Of a stretch of 52,976 nt of DNA, positions 23,048 through 30,592 are shown piece by piece. Source of the stretch: Thermoflexia bacterium (GTDB taxonomy: Bacteria > Chloroflexota > Anaerolineae > B4-G1 > SLSP01); assembly GCA_011192175.1 (NCBI GenBank), contig DUEJ01000004.1:1-52976 (forward strand). Reading direction: 5' to 3'. The first letter of the stretch is position 1. The number at the start of each line of letters is the position of its first letter. A model generated the notes under the pieces. The model was not told the DNA's origin, searched no databases, and was given only the letters and a program-made list of their open reading frames with translations. A program made the translations under genes and the position numbers.

Positions 23048-25942
23048 ATGACTTTTCGTATGCGTTGGCCGACAGAATTTGATTACATCACCCAGGCATT
23101 TGGAAAGCGGCCTGAATATTACGGACAATATGGTCTACCAGGCCACGAAGGTATTGATTTCCGTGCGCCCACGGGCAGCAAAATTTTCGCCGTAGCAGAT
23201 GGCTTTGTCAGCGATGTGCGCTTGGATGGTAACTCCAAGCCTTATGGCAACCAGGTGCGCGTTCAGCATGAGAGTGGTTACCAAACCATCTATGCGCACT
23301 TATTGGAAGCCTCGGTAAGTAAAGGGCAGGCCGTGAAGGCCGGGCAGCTAGTGGGCATAGCAGATAACAGCGGCAATTCCGCCGGTGCGCATCTCCACCT
23401 CACTTTGAAAAAAAACGGGGCGACGGCGCGCGGTGAGACTAACTATCCTTACGACATTATCGATCCCACCCCTTATCTGAAGCCTTTCGCGGGTGGAGAA
23501 GAAGTAGCGCCGGAGCCGCCGGCGGAACCATTTATGGAAGTGCAAGTTCATAGCCCCGAAGCAGGTCATCTCAACGTGCGGGCGGCTCCTTATGTAAGCA
23601 GTTCCCGGATCGCTCAGGTAGCTGACGGGGCAATTTTAGGAGCCTTGGAGGAAGCCGATATCGCCTATCGCAAAGTGGGCCAAGTAGGGCAATGGCTCTG
23701 GGTCCGTCTGCCGGATGGCAAAGATGGTTACGTGGCCGCCTGGTATCTACGCTTGCCAGTGGGAGCGATGCTCTCCGTGGTGGTGGCGAGTCCGCAAGTG
23801 CCGCTCAAATTGCGGAGCGGCCCCGGCGTGGAACATGACCAGCTCGCCCAAATGCCTGATGGCATGATACTCAAGGCGTTGGAACCGGAAGCTGCTGTCC
23901 GGCGTAAGCTGGGCATAGAAGGCGAGTGGCTCCGCGTCCAGACGCCGGCTGGGAAGGTCGGTTACACGGCCGCCTGGTACCTCCAAGAACGACGAGCGGC
24001 TGTGCCCGCTCCACCGCCCCCGCCGGAACCTGCTCCCATGCTCTTTGTGGTAGTGGTAGATAGCCCTGAAACGCCTCTTAAATTACGCAGCGGCCCCGGC
24101 ATTGAACATGAGCAGATCGGGCAATTCACAGATGGCACCGTGCTCAAGTCGTTAGAAGCGGAAGCCGTCGCACGCCAGAAGTTGGGGCAACAGGGGGCCT
24201 GGCTCCAGGTGCGCGCTCCAAATGGCCTAGAGGGTTACACGGCGGCCTGGTATCTTGATGTGAAACACTCCTTGCCAGCCGAGCCGGAACCGAGCGTCGC
24301 GCCCACCGATTACGTGGTCGTAGAAAGCCCGGATTACGGGCTGCGTCTGCGCAGTGGCGCGGGGACTGACCATGGTCAAGTAGGTTGGGTGTCGCACGGG
24401 ACTGTATTAAAATCATTGGAGCCGCCGCAAGTGACGGGGCGGAAGGTCGGAGAACAGGATAAGTGGCTAAAGGTGCGCACGCCTGCCCGCCTGGAAGGTT
24501 ATGTCGCGGCCTGGTTCCTCCGCGCTCCGGCTGCGAAGGATGAGCGAGTGCCGGCTACTCAGGCGGAGCTGCCGTTCAGCATCTCGCCGCATATTTTTGG
24601 TATGCACGCGGCTCAACTGAGCGATGACCACAAAACCCGTGATCCCATCCGCGCCCTTTTCCAAGCCAAAGGGAAGAAAGGGTGGACTTTCTTCACCGAG
24701 CTGGTCGCCCGGCGCCCGCAAGATGTCCAGCTTAACCAGGATTGGCGTAACCGGCTCTGGGATTGGGCCGAACAAGGGTATGGCGTAATCGTGCGCCTCA
24801 ATCACGGCTATCATCCCAGCGGGACGCTGCCGGAATCGCAGTATTATGACGAGTTCGCGGCGGCTTGCGCCCGTTGGGTGGAGCTCTACCTCAAACGCAC
24901 CGACCTCTCTCCCCACACCTACACCTGGACTATCCAGATCGCCAACGAGCAGAATAACCCCAGCGAGCATCCTGGCGGCTATCAGAACCCCAAAGAGCAC
25001 ATTACCCCGGAACTTTATGCGGAGGCTTTCAATAAAATCTATGCGCGCATCAAGCAAGTGTTGCCTAATGCTGCTGTCTGTCCTGGAGCGATAGATCCCT
25101 ACAACTCGGTGCCGATGAAGTTGTTGGGCCACCAACGTTGGCGGCCACTGGACTACTTCCAGAAGATGTTGGCCGGAATCAACGAGCTGGACGGGCTGAT
25201 TTTGCACGCCTACACCCATGGCCCCTCGCTGGCCGCGATCACCCACCTGCAAACTTTTGGCGATGCGATGCTGAAAGAGCACTACTTTGACTTCCAGACT
25301 TACCGGCAGTTTATGGAGCGGATCCCGGCCAAGTGGAAGGATCTACCGGTCTACATCACCGAGAGCAACCACGTCTGCCGCGCCGATAACGCGCCGCTCT
25401 GTAACAACCCGGCTTCGCAAGGGTGGACGAACGACAATATCGGCTGGGTGCGTAAAGCCTACGAGGAGATCAACAACTGGAACCAGACCCCCTACACGCA
25501 GCAGATCCGCGCGCTCTTACTTTACCGCTGGATGGGCGATCAATGGCGCATCAGAGATAAGGCAGGTATCCAAGAGGATTTCAAACAAGCGATGCACCAT
25601 GATTATCGCTGGCGTACCGCTCCGCAGATGCAGGCGGTAGCTTTCAGCGCGCCAGGGATGGAAACATTTGAACCAGAAGAAGAGCGGTCTGGAACCCTCT
25701 CCGATAACCTACAACAGATCTGGGGCTTGGGAGCAAAATCCGAGGCGCTGCTCAAAGCGTCCGGCGTGAATTTCTTCAAACAGTTAGGCGCGATGAGTCC
25801 AGCAGAGATCAAGGGCTTGTTGGCGGAATCCGGCTTCCATGTGCCCTACGTCGCTACCTGGCCGGAACAGGCCCGCTTGGCGGCGGCCGGGGATCAAGAA
25901 GGGTTGCGGCAGCTGCAACAAGAGCGTTTCCGTGTAAAGTAA
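23048..25942 (+). CDS. M23 peptidase-SH3b(x4)-glycoside hydrolase-HhH protein
   Basis: A 964-aa multidomain protein. Residues 1-150 are an M23 (LytM-type) peptidase with zinc ligands in GHEGIDF (His33, Asp37) and AHLHL (His115, His117). Four SH3b repeats follow (about 160-495), each with an LRSGPG-like strand and YTAAWYL or YVAAWYL ending. Then comes a TIM-barrel-type glycosidase region (about 505-870) with candidate acid Glu in IANEQNNP and nucleophile Glu in YITESNH. A helix-hairpin-helix segment ends it (WGLGAKSEALLKASGVNFF). The ATG at 23048 is used because GGAGG lies just before it; an ATG at 23036 overlaps that site. There is no signal peptide, odd for a wall-cleaving enzyme. It may be a lysis effector or need another export route. 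Confidence 0.8.
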   Translation: MTFRMRWPTEFDYITQAFGKRPEYYGQYGLPGHEGIDFRAPTGSKIFAVADGFVSDVRLDGNSKPYGNQVRVQHESGYQTIYAHLLEASVSKGQAVKAGQLVGIADNSGNSAGAHLHLTLKKNGATARGETNYPYDIIDPTPYLKPFAGGEEVAPEPPAEPFMEVQVHSPEAGHLNVRAAPYVSSSRIAQVADGAILGALEEADIAYRKVGQVGQWLWVRLPDGKDGYVAAWYLRLPVGAMLSVVVASPQVPLKLRSGPGVEHDQLAQMPDGMILKALEPEAAVRRKLGIEGEWLRVQTPAGKVGYTAAWYLQERRAAVPAPPPPPEPAPMLFVVVVDSPETPLKLRSGPGIEHEQIGQFTDGTVLKSLEAEAVARQKLGQQGAWLQVRAPNGLEGYTAAWYLDVKHSLPAEPEPSVAPTDYVVVESPDYGLRLRSGAGTDHGQVGWVSHGTVLKSLEPPQVTGRKVGEQDKWLKVRTPARLEGYVAAWFLRAPAAKDERVPATQAELPFSISPHIFGMHAAQLSDDHKTRDPIRALFQAKGKKGWTFFTELVARRPQDVQLNQDWRNRLWDWAEQGYGVIVRLNHGYHPSGTLPESQYYDEFAAACARWVELYLKRTDLSPHTYTWTIQIANEQNNPSEHPGGYQNPKEHITPELYAEAFNKIYARIKQVLPNAAVCPGAIDPYNSVPMKLLGHQRWRPLDYFQKMLAGINELDGLILHAYTHGPSLAAITHLQTFGDAMLKEHYFDFQTYRQFMERIPAKWKDLPVYITESNHVCRADNAPLCNNPASQGWTNDNIGWVRKAYEEINNWNQTPYTQQIRALLLYRWMGDQWRIRDKAGIQEDFKQAMHHDYRWRTAPQMQAVAFSAPGMETFEPEEERSGTLSDNLQQIWGLGAKSEALLKASGVNFFKQLGAMSPAEIKGLLAESGFHVPYVATWPEQARLAAAGDQEGLRQLQQERFRVK

Positions 25943-25948
25943 CGTTTT

Positions 25949-26277
25949 TTGAGAGAACAAAAGTGTACAGCACTGCGCTCTATGGTGCTGCTGGAACATT
26001 CTACGCCGTTGTTGACTGATCAGCCAGAAAATAACCTGAACAATCAATTCATCTTTGACCAAGTCGTGACGGCCCTACGACGTGAGAAAAAACAGCGACA
26101 CTTCTTACGCACTACACATAACGCAAATATCCTCGTTCCCGGTGATGCGGAACTGATTTTGGTGTTTGAGATTGGCGTCAACAAAGATGACCAGCAGCAA
26201 CATGGTGGATTGCCGAAGGGGGCAGGGAAGCGTTCCACCCTCGCAAAGAAAAGCACGACAAAATGCTTGAGGAGTAG
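25949..26277 (+). pseudogene. C-terminal relic of an SMC/ABC-like AAA ATPase
   Basis: The open frame contains PLLTDQPENNLNNQFIF, THNANILVPGDAELILVFE and between them VVTALRREKKQRHF. This matches the Walker B/D-loop and switch-His end of ATPases of the TrlF type (typical LIIDQPEDNLDN and THNAN). The end of the domain continues in another frame as AFHPRKEKHDKMLEE with TAG at 26275, so there is a frameshift. The N-terminal ATP-binding half is absent. The relic's first frame runs on without a stop into the next gene, which makes that gene appear to have a 114-residue extension. It shows an older ATPase system once occupied this site. Confidence 0.7.
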
Positions 26278-26290
26278 GGAGGCAAGACAA

Positions 26291-27778
26291 ATGCTAACCG
26301 GTTTTCGGGTACAAAATTTCAAGGCTTTCGAGGACACTACGTTCATGGAGCTTAAGCCGCTAACATTGCTCTCTGGTATCAACAGCGCCGGCAAGAGTTC
26401 CATCATTCAGGCTTTGCTATTGCTCAAACAGACCTTGGAGTCGGGGCCGTCCTCGGCGCTGTCACCGGGCAAGGGCCGGTTATTGGAGCAGAGCCTGGGA
26501 GATAACTTCAATGATTTCATTTTCGGGCGTCCTAGCTTAGAGGATGCCCAACTGGTTTATCATTTGTCGTTTGTCTTTGATCCTGCACCCGATGCCGGTA
26601 TGTATGCTGCTTGCCGGTCGCTTTTTAAGGATAGCGGGGCGTCTTATCCCTGTGGGGAGCTGGCCGCCACATTCCAGATAATGTTTCAATGGGGAACCTT
26701 TGGACATCGCGGCCGGCCTACCGTTCGGGTGAGTGATTTACGGATTGATTTGGCGTTGAATGGCAACGCGCTGGTGGGCTTGAAGATTTCTCCAACTGAG
26801 AGTGGCGGGACCTATATCGTCGAGCCTATTCCTGGCAAGACCATGTCTTTTTTACAAGATATGGCTTTGTCTAGGCTTGAGATCGATGGATTATCCAATT
26901 TTTTGCCGAATGCTTTCGTCAGCGGTTCGCAGCCTTCGCTTTTTGCGTCGAAATCTATCCCGGTTTCGTTCTTGAGGCTATTTCGCGATTGCTTCGCCGC
27001 CGTGCGGCGTGATCTGTCGGATGAGATTTACTATCTCAATTCGTTCCGCAAACCCCCGGCGCGGGTCTATACGACGGGTCAGACATCCGGACGGGTCCTT
27101 GATACTAATGGGGGCAATGTCGCCGAAGTGTTGTGGCAACTCCGAAAAGAAGAAGTCCGTTTTTTTGATGGCGAAGGTATAAAGAGAAACCTCTCTTTGC
27201 CGCAGATGACAGACTATATTATGAGAGAGGTTTTGGATCTTCGGCAATCCGTGAAAGTTGAGCAGGTAGCAAAAGACATTCTCGAAGTGAAGGTGCAAAC
27301 GTTAGGCTCGCAGCCTTTCCAGGTCACGCTAGCCGACGTTGGCCTGGGCTATAATCAAATCCTGCCGGTCATCGTCCAGGGTTTGCTCACGCCGCCCGGG
27401 GGTCTGGTCATCTTTGAGCAACCGGAAATTCACTTGCATCCCGATGTGCAAGCCAAACTCATCCAATTCTTTGTGGGCCTGGCCAAGGCCGGGCGGCGGG
27501 TGTTGGTGGAGACGCATAGTAGCTATATGATCGAACATCTCTGCCTGGAAATTGCGCGGGACGATACTAACTGGTTAGTACACAATGCGAAGACACTTTT
27601 TATTCACGCGCCCGATGCAGTGCATAAAAGCGCTCACATTGAGTCGATAGAAATCACACCCTACGGTGAGATTTTGAACTGGCCTCCTTTTTTCCTGCCC
27701 GATGTAGCTGCTTTAGATGAAGAAATCATAAGAGCCGGGTTTGCCAAGCAACAGAAAGAACAGGGATCATCAGCATGA
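26291..27778 (+). CDS. AAA family ATPase (DUF3696/OLD-like)
   Basis: A 495-aa ATPase. It begins MLTGFRVQNFKAF, followed by Walker A SGINSAGKSSIIQAL (about residue 31) and, near the C-terminus, LADVGLGYNQILPVI, Walker B LVIFEQPEIHLHP and a switch VETHSSYMIEHL. The spacing fits single-chain ABC-like ATPases of the DUF3696 group, which are common in anti-phage loci. No TOPRIM nuclease follows, so it is not a full OLD enzyme. ATG 26291 is preferred, with GGGAGG upstream. It overlaps the next gene by four bases (ATGA), so the two form a unit and the nuclease or toxic activity may lie in the partner. Confidence 0.85.
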   Translation: MLTGFRVQNFKAFEDTTFMELKPLTLLSGINSAGKSSIIQALLLLKQTLESGPSSALSPGKGRLLEQSLGDNFNDFIFGRPSLEDAQLVYHLSFVFDPAPDAGMYAACRSLFKDSGASYPCGELAATFQIMFQWGTFGHRGRPTVRVSDLRIDLALNGNALVGLKISPTESGGTYIVEPIPGKTMSFLQDMALSRLEIDGLSNFLPNAFVSGSQPSLFASKSIPVSFLRLFRDCFAAVRRDLSDEIYYLNSFRKPPARVYTTGQTSGRVLDTNGGNVAEVLWQLRKEEVRFFDGEGIKRNLSLPQMTDYIMREVLDLRQSVKVEQVAKDILEVKVQTLGSQPFQVTLADVGLGYNQILPVIVQGLLTPPGGLVIFEQPEIHLHPDVQAKLIQFFVGLAKAGRRVLVETHSSYMIEHLCLEIARDDTNWLVHNAKTLFIHAPDAVHKSAHIESIEITPYGEILNWPPFFLPDVAALDEEIIRAGFAKQQKEQGSSA

Positions 27779-28740
27779 TGGTTATAGCATGTCCCTTTGA
27801 TCTGCGGCTGTGGACGGGAGTTGATGGTAACGCGGTCTCGAATGCACAAGTCTTTTTCCGTTTTGTCAAACAGCGTGATCTCGTTTGCGAGCTAAATCGG
27901 CAGATGTCCACAAACGCGATCCAGGATTGTCGCCTGCGTATTCCTCTGACCCAACGCTTGTATGAGCAATTGTCGAATACCCCGCCGTGGTCGGAGGTTC
28001 GGAAAGGCAGTCATCTTTACCGGCTCAAACGAGATGTGTTAGCTTTGTTGCGCAACAAAAAAGGTGCCGCAGGCCTCACGTTGTACATAGATGTTAGCGA
28101 TATCGAGCATCTGTACACATGGGAGAGGCCTGACGGCTTTTTCCCCCCGTCCCTTGTCGCAATGCAAGAGGACTGGGTTAAGATGGTCGGTGTCTGTGCT
28201 TTCGAGGACACTGTTTCGGCGCGGGGATTTGATAAACCTATACCGATTCTGGCAAGTTGCATCGTCACAACCTTTTCTGATGTTTTGGAGGCGCGGATAA
28301 CTCGCCGCGAGTGCGCTGATGCCCCGGTTGAGGCTACCGAACGACGTGTTCCACTGCTGTCCCAGTCTGATACGTGGAGTTGGAAGCAATTAATGCGCAG
28401 CTTCATCTGGGATGACGAGCGGCTGCCTTTTGGGCCAATAGGCTATTGTCCCCCTAAAGATTGGAGTCCTGGTGACCGCCCTCGCCACTATCAAAACACT
28501 TATCGTGATACGCTAGGCGGACTTTGGGAATGGGAAGGCGGGAGAGCAGTGAGTGACCGTAATCCATTCGGCGGTCACTGGAATGTGCAACTACCTGATG
28601 CGTCTGTGAAACGACAATGGGTGAACTGGATGGAGAGATGCACCGGTCGGCAGATCTGTACGCAGGCCAATATGATTAGCCATATTAACGTGGAGCCGAA
28701 TGGGCATATTGGCGATAAAACGTTTGAATGGGGCGGTTAA
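27775..28740 (+). CDS. Unrecognised partner of the AAA ATPase
   Basis: A 321-aa protein that I cannot assign. No membrane segment or signal peptide is seen. Notable parts are a conserved-looking GLTLYIDVSDIEHLY, a Trp/Pro-rich stretch around DWSPGDRPRHYQNTY, and a C-terminal NPFGGHWNVQLPD with ISHINVEPNGHIGDKTFEWG. The His and Asn residues of the last segment could be catalytic, but this is a guess. Its ATG lies inside the end of the ATPase gene (ATGA overlap), so the two are co-translated. By analogy with ATPase-plus-effector pairs such as Septu or Gabija it may be the effector or the substrate-recognition part. Confidence 0.6.
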   Translation: MMVIACPFDLRLWTGVDGNAVSNAQVFFRFVKQRDLVCELNRQMSTNAIQDCRLRIPLTQRLYEQLSNTPPWSEVRKGSHLYRLKRDVLALLRNKKGAAGLTLYIDVSDIEHLYTWERPDGFFPPSLVAMQEDWVKMVGVCAFEDTVSARGFDKPIPILASCIVTTFSDVLEARITRRECADAPVEATERRVPLLSQSDTWSWKQLMRSFIWDDERLPFGPIGYCPPKDWSPGDRPRHYQNTYRDTLGGLWEWEGGRAVSDRNPFGGHWNVQLPDASVKRQWVNWMERCTGRQICTQANMISHINVEPNGHIGDKTFEWGG

Positions 28741-28844
28741 TCCGTTGGTATTTCCACGTAACTACGCTCCGTAAACAGGGCTAACCGGCGTTGCTGCGTA
28801 GCGCGGGCGCTTCAACCATCAGGTAAGCCCAAGGAGGAATTGAG

Positions 28845-29858
28845 ATGAGAAAAAAGTTATACCAATGGGGAAATACCTTTTTCGGACTGGGAACTGGCGC
28901 GTTAGCCGGATACCTGCTCACCCAACAGATCTGGGCGCTCTGGCAGTTGAGCCGCCGCAATATCGAACGCACGCTCGCGGCGCCGCTCAACCAAGCGCCC
29001 CAGGGGGTGACGTTTTCTAAGACGATTGAGACGGAAACCTATACGCGGACTCATAATGTCACAGACGGCATTGAGCGTATCGTCTACCGGCCCCGGCAAC
29101 GGCGTTTTGAGACTCCCCTCGTCTTCCAACATGGTATGTGGCATGGCGCCTGGTGTTGGCAACTCTGGCAAGAGCTCTTCGCGGAGTGGGGCTGGGAAAC
29201 GCACGCGCACAGTCTACCGGGACATGCCAATTCTCCCACGCAACGGCCCATCGCGCGTTGTACGCTGGATTATTACCTCAACTTCCTGCAAACGGAAATC
29301 CAGCGTTTGCCGCGTCGCCCGGTGCTGTTGGGACATAGCATGGGGGGCGCACTCATCCAATGGTATCTCAAATACGTGGGAGATGATCTGCCGGCGGCGG
29401 TGTTGCTGGCCCCGTGGGTCTCGCATAGCATGTTCAAAGATGGGTTGTGGCCCCTAGTGACTTTCGATCCGGCCGGGGTGTTGCAGATGTTACTCTCATG
29501 GGACGCCACGCCCTTAGTGCGCGCTGCGCCGGGGAGCGCGGCGCGATTCCTGGTCGGGGCAGAGGCCGCCGTGCCGTTAGCGGAATTGCAACCGCAGCTG
29601 GGGCCGGAATCCATCCTGGTGCTTTACCAGCACAATCCACCCTTCTGGTATCCGCCAGAGAAAGTCAACACGCCTTTGCTTTGGATAGCGGGGGAAGACG
29701 ATCCGTTACTCTTGGAGCCGGCGGAGCGACGCTCGGCCCAGCATTACGGAGCGGATTACGTGGTAGCGGCGCACGCGCGGCACAACGTCATGGTAGAGCA
29801 CAATTATCGCCAGACGGCGCGCACCATCCACGAGTGGTTGGGGAAAGTAGTCGGATAG
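28845..29858 (+). CDS. Membrane-anchored alpha/beta hydrolase
   Basis: A 337-aa serine hydrolase. A short hydrophobic N-terminal segment (TFFGLGTGALAGYLL) should tether it to the membrane. The oxyanion region is VFQHGMWHGAW, the nucleophile elbow LLGHSMGGAL, the acid lies in WIAGEDDPLL, and the base is the His in RHNVMVEH. These are the complete triad of the alpha/beta hydrolase fold; the substrate is unknown (lipase, esterase or related). ATG 28845 follows AAGGAGGA. It is convergent with pcm, and the two stops lie in a shared octamer-type repeat. No operon partner is evident. Confidence 0.87.
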   Translation: MRKKLYQWGNTFFGLGTGALAGYLLTQQIWALWQLSRRNIERTLAAPLNQAPQGVTFSKTIETETYTRTHNVTDGIERIVYRPRQRRFETPLVFQHGMWHGAWCWQLWQELFAEWGWETHAHSLPGHANSPTQRPIARCTLDYYLNFLQTEIQRLPRRPVLLGHSMGGALIQWYLKYVGDDLPAAVLLAPWVSHSMFKDGLWPLVTFDPAGVLQMLLSWDATPLVRAAPGSAARFLVGAEAAVPLAELQPQLGPESILVLYQHNPPFWYPPEKVNTPLLWIAGEDDPLLLEPAERRSAQHYGADYVVAAHARHNVMVEHNYRQTARTIHEWLGKVVG

Positions 29859-29893
29859 TCTAGTAGTCAGACAGTTATTAATCAGGTGGTCAG
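29855..29893. repeat. Octamer-type tract between convergent genes
   Basis: Units of the type AGTCGGAT, AGTCTAGT, AGTCAGAC, AGTTATTA repeat with a period of eight. The tract includes the stop codons of both the hydrolase gene and pcm. A related tract is at 37218-37264. Confidence 0.6.
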
Positions 29894-30522
29894 TCATCCG
29901 AGGTGCTGGGGTCATGCACCAGCGGCACAAAAGCCACGTCACCCAACCTTATCTTTTTGATCTCGCCGGAGACGCGCATAACTTTCCAGAGGATTTGATG
30001 CCGGCCCGGCGGCCCCGTGGGGATGATCAGATTGCCGCCTTCGGCCAATTGCGCCAACAGCGGCAGCGGGATCTGGCGCGGGGCGGCGGTGACGATGATG
30101 CCGGCATACGGGGCATGTTCCGGCCAACCCTGGTAGCCATCCCCCAGCCGAAAATGGATCTTCTCGTAGCCCAGCGCAGTTAGCCGTTCCCGCGCTTGAG
30201 CGTGGAGCTCCGGGAGCACCTCAACAGTGTAAACTTCCAATCCCAACTCGGCTAAAAGTGCCGTCTGGTAGCCTGAACCGGTGCCGATTTCCAACACCTT
30301 CTCCCCCGGAGAAACATCCAGCCGGGCGGTCATCAGCGCAACCATGTAAGGTTGCGAGATTGTCTGTCCCTGGCCGATACTCAACGGATAATCGTTGTAA
30401 GCGTAGTCGCGCAGCGTTTTTGGCACAAAATGTTCACGCGGCACCGCCCGCAGAGCTCTTAAAAGGGGCACATCACGCACCCCGCGAGAACGAATCAAGC
30501 TTACCATCGCTTCCACACTCAT
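29890..30522 (-). CDS. pcm: Protein-L-isoaspartate O-methyltransferase
   Basis: A 210-aa PCMT that methylates L-isoaspartyl residues in aged proteins with S-adenosylmethionine and so starts their repair. It has the family entry region VPREHFVP, the substrate loop SIGQGQTISQPYMVA, the SAM motif VLEIGTGSGYQTALL, and the later IIVTAAPRQIP and LIIPTGP. ATG 30522 follows GAGGGG. It appears monocistronic and converges on the alpha/beta hydrolase gene. The last codons (TSDD and the TGA) lie in an octamer-type repeat. Between it and the kinase gene (30523-30592) nothing is seen. Confidence 0.92.
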   Translation of the reverse strand: MSVEAMVSLIRSRGVRDVPLLRALRAVPREHFVPKTLRDYAYNDYPLSIGQGQTISQPYMVALMTARLDVSPGEKVLEIGTGSGYQTALLAELGLEVYTVEVLPELHAQARERLTALGYEKIHFRLGDGYQGWPEHAPYAGIIVTAAPRQIPLPLLAQLAEGGNLIIPTGPPGRHQILWKVMRVSGEIKKIRLGDVAFVPLVHDPSTSDD

Positions 30523-30592
30523 AGCTAACCCCTCAAATCACCGCAGAGCGCCGGGACTCTCATTCGATCCACCTGGGACTGGAAAGCCACGC

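Noticed and set aside
24467-25282. Minus-strand open frame of 271 codons
   Set aside because: Antisense shadow of the M23/SH3b/glycosidase gene, with no start signal or known domain.
25949-26290. 114-residue N-terminal extension of the AAA ATPase
   Set aside because: It matches the end of a different ATPase and is out of place before the Walker A domain; the ribosome binding site is at 26291.
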